A stretch of DNA of 8,226 nt from an uncultured Altererythrobacter sp. (GTDB lineage Bacteria > Pseudomonadota > Alphaproteobacteria > Sphingomonadales > Sphingomonadaceae). The notes under the pieces were generated by a model. The model was given only the letters and a program-made list of their open reading frames with translations. It was not told the DNA's origin and did no database searches. The position numbers and the translations under genes are program-made. Shown one piece after another: positions 1 through 6,280 of this stretch; positions within the stretch are counted from its first letter, which is position 1, and each line of letters begins with the position of its first letter. Location: positions 1 through 8,226 of the forward strand of contig CAMPGP010000085.1 in the NCBI GenBank assembly GCA_946885545.1. Reading direction: 5' to 3'.

Positions 1-745
1 CGTCACCACGCTGACCAAGCGCATGGCCGAGGACCTGACCGAGTTCATGCACGAGCAGGGCGTGCGCGTGCGCTACATGCATTCCGACGTCGAGACGCTG
101 GAGCGCATCGAGCTGATCCGCGACCTGCGGCTGGGTGTCTACGACGTTCTGATCGGGATCAACCTGCTGCGCGAAGGGCTCGACATCCCCGAATGCGGGC
201 TGGTGGCGATACTCGATGCCGACAAGGAAGGCTTCCTGCGTTCCGAAACCTCGCTCATCCAGACCATCGGTCGCGCCGCGCGCAACGTCGACGGCAAGGT
301 CATCCTCTACGCCGACCGGATCACCGGCAGCATGGAACGCGCGATGGCCGAGACCGAGCGCCGGCGCGAGAAGCAGCGCGAATACAACGCCGAACATGGC
401 ATCACCCCGACCACGATCAAGCGCAACATTCAGGACATCGTCGCCCACACCGCGAGCAAGGACGGCGTCACCGTCGGCACCGGCGACGACGAGCGCAACA
501 ATCTCGTCGGCCACAATCTGCGCGGCTACATCGAGGATCTCGAAAAGCGCATGCGCGCCGCCGCCGCCGACCTGGAGTTCGAGGAAGCCGGGAGGCTGCG
601 CGACGAGATCCGGCGGCTCGAGAACGACGAGCTCGGCCTCGGCGACGATGAGAAGAAGGCCCCGCTGGTGGGCCGCGCGACCGAAGGGCGGCCGGGGACG
701 CGCAAGACGCGGTACGGCAAGACCCAGCGGAAGTGGGCCAAGTGA
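1..745 (+). CDS. uvrB: UvrABC system protein B, C-terminal part (5' end outside window)
   Basis: UvrB is the DNA-damage-verifying helicase-like subunit of the cytoplasmic UvrABC nucleotide excision repair complex. It receives damaged DNA from UvrA and recruits the nuclease UvrC. The reading frame is open from the left edge, with the first full codon at base 2, so about 247 C-terminal residues are visible. Helicase motif V ([17 protein letters not shown]) lies at about bases 143-193, and motif VI (QTIGRAARN, with its nucleotide-contacting arginines) at 260-286. The UvrB-specific stretch after it includes [13 protein letters not shown] motif (IEDLEKRM...LRDEIRRLE), the coiled-coil hairpin that contacts UvrC, lies at about 530-622. 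The protein ends in a lysine/arginine-rich tail of about 35 residues beyond the UVR motif, ending in RKWAK, which looks like a low-complexity lineage extension. The missing N-terminal part would hold the Walker A motif and beta-hairpin. Identity is very secure. No clear terminator follows the stop. Confidence 0.97.
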   Translation, partial: VTTLTKRMAEDLTEFMHEQGVRVRYMHSDVETLERIELIRDLRLGVYDVLIGINLLREGLDIPECGLVAILDADKEGFLRSETSLIQTIGRAARNVDGKVILYADRITGSMERAMAETERRREKQREYNAEHGITPTTIKRNIQDIVAHTASKDGVTVGTGDDERNNLVGHNLRGYIEDLEKRMRAAAADLEFEEAGRLRDEIRRLENDELGLGDDEKKAPLVGRATEGRPGTRKTRYGKTQRKWAK

Positions 746-825
746 TCGCGCAACTCGCAGAAGCCTGTCGGTCTTTCGTCCCCATGCATTGCCTTTTGCG
801 CAGCGCCTGACCTAACAGGCAGCGC
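746..825 (+). promoter_or_regulatory. uvrB to peptidase intergenic gap with hairpin next to the start codon
   Basis: This 80-base gap holds no gene. Its right end can fold. GCCTG at 805-809 pairs with CAGGC at 816-820 across a six-base loop, and GCGC at 798-801 can pair with GCGC at 822-825 across a small internal loop. The structure ends directly at the ATG at 826. No T-run follows, so it does not look like a classical terminator. It covers the only weak ribosome-binding-like sequence (AGGCAG, 817-822), so it could reduce initiation of the peptidase gene. I see no convincing -35/-10 pair. Function is inferred and uncertain. Confidence 0.25.
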
Positions 826-2322
826 ATGACTTTTCGGACCTTGCTCGCCGCTTCGGCCGCCTTCGCCCTCGCCTATCCCGCCGCCGCGCAGTCCGATGAG
901 GACAAGCCCGTTACGGCGCCGATCGAAGCCTACGAGGCGAACTCCGCATCGGAGACGTTCACCGGCACCTTCGGCGGGCGATCGGTGCGTTACACCGCGA
1001 CGGTCGAGGAGCAGGTCCTCGAGGCAGAGGACGGCACGCCCAAGGCGGCGATCGTTACCACCAGCTATATCGCCGAGCCGCGCGATCCCTCGCGACCGGT
1101 CACCTTCCTGTTCAACGGCGGGCCGGGCTCGGGCTCGGTCTGGCTGCAGATGGGCGCGTTCGGACCCAAGCGGGTCGCGATCCCTTCCGACGCGCGCGAC
1201 GACGGTGCGCCGCCCTACCCCATTCTCGACAATCCCGATTCGATCCTCGACGTCACCGATCTGGTCTTCATCGATCCGGTCGGGACGGGTTTCAGCCATA
1301 CGATCGGCGAGACCAAGGGCGAAGAATACTGGGGCGTCACCAAGGACGCGAAATCGGTCGCCGCGGTCATCCGCAAGTGGCTGAACGAGAACGGCCGCTG
1401 GAACAGCCCCAAGTTCCTCGGCGGCGAAAGCTACGGCACCACGCGTTCGGCTGCGGTCGTCAACGAGCTCGAAGGGGCCTACAACGACGTCTCGCTCAAC
1501 GGCGTGATCCTGATCTCCACCGTGCTCGATTTCGGCGCGGGCGCGGAGACCGAGGGTGCCGAGCTGGGCTACATCACCACGCTGCCGAGCATGGCCGCGA
1601 CCGCGCTCTACCACGGCAAGGCGACTGCGCCTTCGGTCGAACAGTTCGTCGAGGAAGCCCGCCAGTTCGCGATCGGACCCTACGCCGCGTACCTGCTCAA
1701 GGGACAGAACGCCGGAACGCAGGAGCGTGCCGCGGTGCGCGCCGAACTGTCGCGGTTCACCGGGCTTTCCGAGCAGTATCTTGATCAGGCGGACCTGCGC
1801 GTCAGCTCGGGCAGATTCTACAAGGAATTGCTGCGCGACCGCGGGCTGACGGTAGGCCGCCTCGACAGCCGCTACACCGGCACCGACTACGACAGCGCTG
1901 GCGAGACGCCCGACAACGATCCGAGCTTCTACGGGATCGACGGGGGCTACACCGCCGCGGTCAACCACTTCATGCGCGAGACACTCGGCTACGAGACCGA
2001 GCGCGACTACGTGACGATCGGCTATGTCGGCCCGTGGGACTGGCGGCTCGAGGGCGGGCGCGACACCAACGCCTATCTCAACGTGGCACCCTATCTCGGC
2101 AAGGCGCTGCGCGAGAATTCAGGCATGCGCATCTTCGTGGGCCAGGGGTGGTACGATTTCGCCACGCCGTTCTTCGCGGCGGAGTATGCGCTGACCCGCA
2201 CCGGCTTCCCGCAGGACCGGATCGAATGGCAATATTACGACTCGGGCCACATGATGTATGTTCGCGACGAAGATCGACGGAAGTTGTCGGAGGATGTCCG
2301 GGCCTTCATCCGCGCGCGCTGA
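826..2322 (+). CDS. Secreted S10-family serine carboxypeptidase-like protein
   Basis: This is a 498-residue alpha/beta-hydrolase-fold peptidase of MEROPS family S10 (serine carboxypeptidases, which remove C-terminal residues and often prefer acidic pH). Residues 1-22 look like a Sec signal peptide: arginine at position 4, a hydrophobic Leu/Ala core, and an AAAQ end. This predicts export to the periplasm or beyond. The oxyanion-hole segment FNGGPGSGS is at 96-104. The nucleophile elbow GGESYG places the catalytic serine at 202, preceded by the Glu typical of S10. The catalytic Asp is likely D444 in GQGWYDFATP and the His H475 in DSGHMMY. The triad is therefore complete and the length normal for the family. 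The start at 826 is chosen because the signal peptide begins there and the gene fits the gap after uvrB. The lipoprotein gene follows 4 bases after the stop, suggesting one transcript. Substrate is unknown; bacterial S10 proteins are commonly annotated only as peptidases. Confidence 0.93.
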   Translation: MTFRTLLAASAAFALAYPAAAQSDEDKPVTAPIEAYEANSASETFTGTFGGRSVRYTATVEEQVLEAEDGTPKAAIVTTSYIAEPRDPSRPVTFLFNGGPGSGSVWLQMGAFGPKRVAIPSDARDDGAPPYPILDNPDSILDVTDLVFIDPVGTGFSHTIGETKGEEYWGVTKDAKSVAAVIRKWLNENGRWNSPKFLGGESYGTTRSAAVVNELEGAYNDVSLNGVILISTVLDFGAGAETEGAELGYITTLPSMAATALYHGKATAPSVEQFVEEARQFAIGPYAAYLLKGQNAGTQERAAVRAELSRFTGLSEQYLDQADLRVSSGRFYKELLRDRGLTVGRLDSRYTGTDYDSAGETPDNDPSFYGIDGGYTAAVNHFMRETLGYETERDYVTIGYVGPWDWRLEGGRDTNAYLNVAPYLGKALRENSGMRIFVGQGWYDFATPFFAAEYALTRTGFPQDRIEWQYYDSGHMMYVRDEDRRKLSEDVRAFIRAR

Positions 2323-2326
2323 CGCG

Positions 2327-2887
2327 ATGCCGCCACGCCACACGATCGGCCTCGCTCTTGTCGCACTGGCCGCCTGCAAGCCGCCCGCGACCGACGACTA
2401 CGTCGCGCGCGTCGCGCTCGACGATGCGCGCGTTCACGCCAGCGAGCCGCTGCCTTCGCCCGACACTGAAGGGGCGCTCTGGGCGGACGCCGGACAAGGC
2501 GATCGCATCCTGTACGGCAAGCCCGGCTCCGCTCCGCTCATGGCGCTCGCATGCGAAGAAGGCGGGGATGGCAAACGGATCCACATAACCCGGTTCGCCG
2601 CCGCGGACCCGAAGGCGAAGGCGATCCTCGCGCTGATCGGCAACGGGCACGTCGTGCGGCTCAACGTCGATGCGACGTGGAACGGGCGCGCGTGGCTGTG
2701 GGAAGGCTATGCCGCGGCAGACGATCCCGCGCTCGAGGTCCTCACCGGCCCGCGCCGCCTCGAAGCGACGATCGCGGGCGCCGGGACCGTCAAACTCAAT
2801 CCGAGCCAGCGGCCGCGGAATCTCGTCGAGGCGTGTCTGGCGAATTCCCCTCGGCCGGGCGAGCCGGAAGCGCACGAGCCAGTCTGA
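2327..2887 (+). CDS. Predicted lipoprotein of unknown function, two conserved-looking cysteines
   Basis: This 186-residue protein is not a family I recognise. Residues 1-17 form a lipoprotein signal peptide: H5, a hydrophobic stretch, then the lipobox LAAC with C17 as the lipidation site. Lysine follows at position 18, so there is no Asp at +2, and an outer-membrane location is plausible. The mature part is mixed alpha/beta in appearance, with no membrane segments. It has two further cysteines (C76 in ALACEE, C170 in VEACLA) that could form a periplasmic disulfide, and an aromatic patch around WNGRAWLWEGY (118-128). The ATG at 2327 is preferred over an upstream in-frame start at 2258 because only it gives a proper signal peptide and avoids overlap. 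It lies 4 bases after the peptidase stop without a good Shine-Dalgarno, so translational coupling is likely. The last 30 codons overlap the 3' end of the opposite-strand dsbD-like gene. The coding call is good; the function is unknown. Confidence 0.78.
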   Translation: MPPRHTIGLALVALAACKPPATDDYVARVALDDARVHASEPLPSPDTEGALWADAGQGDRILYGKPGSAPLMALACEEGGDGKRIHITRFAAADPKAKAILALIGNGHVVRLNVDATWNGRAWLWEGYAAADDPALEVLTGPRRLEATIAGAGTVKLNPSQRPRNLVEACLANSPRPGEPEAHEPV

Positions 2888-5018
2888 CCAGCGCCTCGGG
2901 CCCCAGCACCTGGGGCAACTGGCGCGCATCCTCGCCCGGGGCGTACCACAGATAGAGCGGAACGCCGGCCGCCCCCTGATCGGCCAGGAATTCGGTGATC
3001 GCCGGATCGCGTCGGGTCCAGTCGCCACGCAGCGTCACCACACCCGCCTCCCGGAAGGCGTCGCGCGTCGGCTCGCGCTCGATCGCTACGCTTTCGTTGA
3101 CCTTGCAGCTTACGCACCAGTCGGCGGTGAACCAGACGAATACCGGCTTTCCGTTCGCGCGCGCGCGGTCCAGCGCTTCCTCGCTGAAAGCCACCGGCGC
3201 GAGCATGCTCTCGGCGACTTCGACCTTTTCGCTCGCGAGACGGGGCAAGTAAGCTGCGCCCGCGATCGCCGCAACGATGAAGCCCGCGAAGGCTGCCCGG
3301 CGCCATGCGCCCTCACGCCGGCCGGCAAGAACTAGGAGGAGCGCCACGAGCACGCAGAGCGCGACGGCGCTCCAGCCGAGACCATCGCCGCCCAGCCGGA
3401 AGCACAGCCACAGCAAGGCGAGCGCGGTCAGCGCCATCGGCACGGCCATGACCTTGCGGAAGGTCGCCATCCACGGCCCGGGGCGCGGCAGCAGCCGTCG
3501 CGCCGCCGGGACCAGCCCGACGACGAGAAACGGCAAGGCCAGCCCAAATCCGAGTGCCGCGAACAGCAGCATGGCTTCGAACGGGGGCAGGATCAGAGCC
3601 GCGCCGAGCGCGGCTGCCATGAACGGGCCCGTGCAGGGGGTCGCCACCACCGCCGCGAGGAGCCCCGTGGCGAACGCGCCCGCGGGCTCGCCACCGCGGG
3701 TCAGCGCTATCGACGGGAGTTCGAACACCCCGGCGAGGTTGGCGGTGATCGCCGTCGCCAGCACGAGGAGAGCCACGACCACCGCAGGTTCCTGGAGCTG
3801 GAACGCCCAGCCGACCGACTCGCCCGCCGACCGCAGCCCCAGCATTATCGCCCCGAGCGCGAGGCAGGCGACGAGGACGCCGGCGGTATAGGCGAGGCCT
3901 TCACGCCTCGCCTCGGCCTGGCTTTCGCCGGCACGCGCCAGACTCAACGCCTTGAGGCTGAGGATCGGGAACACGCAGGGCATCACGTTGAGCACGAGGC
4001 CACCCGCGATCGCTCCGAGCACGAGCACCCAGAGCGCGGGAATCTCGGGCAGCGCCACCGGCCTGCCGGCGCTCGGCACCGCACCGGGCACCGCGGTGAA
4101 GCGAACGCCCAACTCGTCCGAGAAGGCGAGAATGCCGTCGATCGTCGGCGGCTCCGGCTCCCTTACGATTTCCGCCGGGAGATTGAGCTGGTCGAGCGGC
4201 AGTTCCGCCACCAGGAGATCGCCCTCACGAAAGAAGGTTTGCCGGTTCGCATAGGCGGGGCGCCTGCCCTTCCCCAGCTCGCGTTCCTCGATGAACAGAT
4301 GCGGGTCCGCCAGGTCCATATCGGCAGGGAGGGGAATGCCGATGCGGAGCCGGTCTTCCTCGATCGAGAAGTTCGCCTTGCTGTCGAGATCCGGCACGAC
4401 TTGCGCACGCCAGCGCACGAAGCGTGCGTCGTCTTCCGCCGTGGCCGCATCCAGTTCCAGCACGGCCTGCTGCGGTACGCAGAGCTGATCGGTGCAAGCG
4501 AGATAGTCCGCGGTCACCGAAATCGGCTCGACTTCCTCGACGTTCGCACCGCGCGGCACCCGGATCGGGACCAGAACGGTATATGACCCCTCGTAGACGT
4601 GGTTCATCAACCCGCCGATGACCAGCCTGCGCGGAACCGGGTAGAGCGGCTCGCCCGCCGACCAGCCACGCGGAAGGTCCCATTCCAGCTCCATCCCGAG
4701 CCCGGCATCGCCCGGATTGGACCAGTACCCGTGCCATTCCCGCGACCGCGGAGTGAAATTTATCGCGATCTGCCATTCGCGGCCCGGACGCGGCGCGCCG
4801 TCGGCGAAGATGCGTGCGGAAATGTTGTCGTCGGTGATGCGAGGTGCGCTGTCGGCCTCGTCCTCCCCATCGCCCGCCTGCCCGCCAATCGATGGTTCGG
4901 GCGTGGCCGTCGGCTGGGCCATGGCCTGAGTACCAAGAAGGGCGAGCGCCACGAACAGCGCCACTGCGATCGAAACCAGCCACGCGCGTGCTTCGCCCAA
5001 TGTCCTTGCTTCGGTCAC
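2796..5018 (-). CDS. dsbD: DsbD/ScsB-type thiol:disulfide interchange protein
   Basis: This 740-residue inner-membrane protein carries electrons from cytoplasmic thioredoxin across the membrane to periplasmic thiol proteins. A signal peptide or anchor spans about 12-34 (hydrophobic, ending AMAQ). A large periplasmic N-terminal domain of roughly 290 residues (about 35-325) follows, containing the CTDQLC pair (C175, C180) expected of the DsbD alpha domain. The membrane core (about 328-591, around eight helices) has the two redox cysteines in VMPCVFP (C348) and ATPCTGP (C462), each flanked by prolines. The C-terminal thioredoxin-like domain (about 608-720) has the CVSC active site in WFTADWCVSCK (C635, C638) and a likely cis-proline at P687 (GVPLY). 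All three cysteine pairs are present. The N-terminal part is larger than in enterobacterial DsbD and is reminiscent of ScsB. The GTG start at 5018 is chosen because it begins the signal peptide; a TTG six codons in is an alternative, and longer reading upstream is Arg/Pro-rich and overlaps the next gene. Family call secure; the start is less so. Confidence 0.92.
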   Translation of the reverse strand: MTEARTLGEARAWLVSIAVALFVALALLGTQAMAQPTATPEPSIGGQAGDGEDEADSAPRITDDNISARIFADGAPRPGREWQIAINFTPRSREWHGYWSNPGDAGLGMELEWDLPRGWSAGEPLYPVPRRLVIGGLMNHVYEGSYTVLVPIRVPRGANVEEVEPISVTADYLACTDQLCVPQQAVLELDAATAEDDARFVRWRAQVVPDLDSKANFSIEEDRLRIGIPLPADMDLADPHLFIEERELGKGRRPAYANRQTFFREGDLLVAELPLDQLNLPAEIVREPEPPTIDGILAFSDELGVRFTAVPGAVPSAGRPVALPEIPALWVLVLGAIAGGLVLNVMPCVFPILSLKALSLARAGESQAEARREGLAYTAGVLVACLALGAIMLGLRSAGESVGWAFQLQEPAVVVALLVLATAITANLAGVFELPSIALTRGGEPAGAFATGLLAAVVATPCTGPFMAAALGAALILPPFEAMLLFAALGFGLALPFLVVGLVPAARRLLPRPGPWMATFRKVMAVPMALTALALLWLCFRLGGDGLGWSAVALCVLVALLLVLAGRREGAWRRAAFAGFIVAAIAGAAYLPRLASEKVEVAESMLAPVAFSEEALDRARANGKPVFVWFTADWCVSCKVNESVAIEREPTRDAFREAGVVTLRGDWTRRDPAITEFLADQGAAGVPLYLWYAPGEDARQLPQVLGPEALVRLARALPARPAEGNSPDTPRRDSAAAGSD
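2900..2916. terminator. Perfect 7-bp hairpin just after the lipoprotein stop, inside dsbD
   Basis: GCCCCAG (2900-2906), a three-base loop CAC, and CTGGGGC (2910-2916) form a perfect inverted repeat that begins 13 bases after the lipoprotein stop codon at 2885-2887. No T-run follows on either strand, so it is not a classical intrinsic terminator. It could pause RNA polymerase or protect the 3' end of the plus-strand peptidase-lipoprotein transcript. On the other strand it simply encodes dsbD residues near 701-707 (QVLGP region), so coincidence in GC-rich coding DNA is possible. Confidence 0.3.
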
Positions 5019-5033
5019 GTCCGTGGCTCTAGG
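5006..5033 (+). promoter_or_regulatory. Weak candidate promoter for the UbiH-type gene
   Basis: TTGCTT (5006-5011) and TCTAGG (5028-5033) have a 16-base spacing and lie about 30 bases upstream of the ATG at 5065. The -35 match is partial and the -10 match poor. Part of it lies inside the dsbD-like coding region. The 46-base gap between the two divergent starts must hold or adjoin promoters for both genes, so something should be here, but the motif itself is weak evidence. Confidence 0.18.
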
Positions 5034-5035
5034 GC

Positions 5036-5062
5036 GGGAAGGAGATTCCCGCAACGAGAAGG
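5036..5062 (+). promoter_or_regulatory. Ribosome-binding region of the UbiH-type gene, with a small hairpin
   Basis: A strong Shine-Dalgarno-like sequence GGAAGGAG (5037-5044) lies 20 bases before the ATG at 5065, which is too far for normal use. A second purine run, GAGAAGG (5056-5062), is close to the start. GGGAA (5036-5040) and TTCCC (5046-5050) can form a five-bp hairpin with GGAGA in its loop. The nearer run is probably the working site. No in-frame start codon lies at the right distance from the distal one. Confidence 0.4.
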
Positions 5063-5064
5063 CG

Positions 5065-6279
5065 ATGAACGACAAGCGCGACCTCCTGATTCTGGGCGGC
5101 GGACTGGTGGGGATGACCCTCGCCCTCGCAGCGGCGCGCAAGGGCCTGTCGAGCCACGTCGTCGATCGGGCCGATCCGGCGGAGCTGACCGCCGAGGGGT
5201 TCGATGGACGGGCGAGCGCCATTTCCACCGCCAGCTGGAACCTGTTCGCCAACATCGGACTGGGGCCGCGCCTCGAACCGCACGGCTGCCCGATCGAAAC
5301 GATCGCCGTCAGCGATCAGCTCAAGCCGGGGCGAATCGATTTCCGGCCCGAACCGCATGAAGGCTCGCTCGGGCGGATGTTCGCCAATCGCACTCTGCGG
5401 CTGGCGCTGTTCGAAGCGGCTGAGGCTGAGCCGCTGATTGCATGGCATGCCCGGACGCATGTCGCCGGGCGCGAACGGGGCGAGCACTCGGTCGCCGCCA
5501 CGCTGGCGGATGGAATCACGCTGCAGGCCGCGCTCATGGTCGGCGCGGAGGGCAGGACGTCGCCCACCCGCGAGGATGCCGGCCTCGAGGTGGCGAAATG
5601 GCAGTATGGCCACCGGGCGATCGTCGCGGGGCTCGAGCACGAACAGCCCCACCAGGGCGTCGCATGGGAGATATTCTATCCCGCGGGCCCCTTCGCGCTC
5701 CTGCCGATGCGCGACGGCCTGGACGGTTCGCATCGAAGCGCGCTGGTCTGGACGGTCGACGAGAAGGATGCTGCGGGCACGCTCAAGCTGTCCGATCGGG
5801 CCTTCCTCGCCGAGGTCGAGAAACGGATGGGCGATCTGTTCGGCGCGGTGAAAGCGGCTGGTCCGCGTTCGTCGTTTCCGCTCGGGTTCCATCACACCGC
5901 CAGGATCACCGGCCATCGCCTTGCGCTGGTCGGCGACGCAGCGCACGGCATCCACCCGATCGCGGGCCAGGGCCTCAATCTGGGTCTGCGCGATGTCGGA
6001 GCGCTGGTCGAAGTCCTGGCCGACGGGCGGCGCCTCGGGCTCGAACCCGGAGATGCGCAGCTACTCGCCCGCTACGAGCGGTGGCGCGGGCTGGACTCGT
6101 TCATGGTCGCGCTGGCGACGGATGGCCTTACCCGCCTGTTCGGCGTGCCCGGCCGCGCGGCTTCCGCGGTGCGACGCTTCGGCATGGCCGGCGTCCAGCG
6201 CACACCCGCGCTGAAGCACTGGTTCATGGACGAGGCGCGCGGCGTCTCGGGAGACGTTCCCGAACTGATGCGCGGCTGA
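5065..6279 (+). CDS. UbiH/UbiF/VisC/COQ6-family FAD-dependent hydroxylase
   Basis: This 404-residue flavin monooxygenase probably hydroxylates the aromatic ring of a ubiquinone precursor, using FAD, NAD(P)H and oxygen at the inner membrane face. The N-terminal Rossmann motif GGGLVG (11-16) is followed by the acidic/basic end of strand two (VVDR, 32-35). The family motif DGRASAIS is at 47-54. The DG-type motif at 160-169 reads GAEGRTSPTR, with Glu in place of the usual Asp. The second FAD motif is LVGDAAHGIHPIAGQGLNLGLRD (288-310), in which D291 contacts the ribityl chain and the HP and GQG residues are typical of UbiH-like enzymes. Length is normal for the family. The ATG at 5065 is chosen because the Rossmann strand starts a few residues later; a GTG start at 5023 would add an unlikely polar leader. 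It is divergent from dsbD and its 3' end abuts the mic60-like gene by one base. Which ring position it modifies (UbiH, UbiF, UbiI or the broader UbiL type) cannot be told from sequence alone. Confidence 0.9.
   Translation: MNDKRDLLILGGGLVGMTLALAAARKGLSSHVVDRADPAELTAEGFDGRASAISTASWNLFANIGLGPRLEPHGCPIETIAVSDQLKPGRIDFRPEPHEGSLGRMFANRTLRLALFEAAEAEPLIAWHARTHVAGRERGEHSVAATLADGITLQAALMVGAEGRTSPTREDAGLEVAKWQYGHRAIVAGLEHEQPHQGVAWEIFYPAGPFALLPMRDGLDGSHRSALVWTVDEKDAAGTLKLSDRAFLAEVEKRMGDLFGAVKAAGPRSSFPLGFHHTARITGHRLALVGDAAHGIHPIAGQGLNLGLRDVGALVEVLADGRRLGLEPGDAQLLARYERWRGLDSFMVALATDGLTRLFGVPGRAASAVRRFGMAGVQRTPALKHWFMDEARGVSGDVPELMRG
6243..6256. repeat. Short inverted repeat near the 3' end of the hydroxylase gene
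   Basis: CGTCTC (6243-6248) and GAGACG (6251-6256) are perfect inverted copies separated by two bases. An overlapping alternative, CGGGA (6248-6252) with TCCCG (6258-6262), could also pair. They lie 20-35 bases before the hydroxylase stop and just past the mic60-like stop as read from the minus strand. With only one base between the convergent genes, this is the nearest place for a shared transcript end, but no T-run accompanies it. It may be chance. Confidence 0.25.
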
Positions 6280-6280
6280 C

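Noticed and set aside
789..816. Possible promoter TTGCCT/CCTAAC before the S10 peptidase
   Set aside because: The -10 match is poor (three of six), the spacing is 16, and it would place the start almost at the ATG and overlap the hairpin.
526..1968. Long minus-strand open frame of 480 codons opposite the S10 peptidase gene
   Set aside because: Its translation is Arg/Gly/Val/Asp-rich with no recognisable motif, as expected of antisense frames in GC-rich DNA. The plus-strand S10 protein has a signal peptide and a full catalytic triad.
2306..3028. Minus-strand open frame of 240 codons opposite the lipoprotein gene
   Set aside because: Arg/Pro-rich shadow that also crosses the end of the dsbD-like gene. 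The lipoprotein frame has a proper signal peptide and lipobox.
5019..5255. Longer dsbD-like reading frame starting at 5255
   Set aside because: The extra 79 residues are low-complexity, lie opposite the start of the hydroxylase gene and would bury the signal peptide inside the protein.
5029..5955. Minus-strand open frame of 308 codons opposite the UbiH-type gene
   Set aside because: No domain-like features. The plus strand carries all FAD-binding motifs of the hydroxylase.
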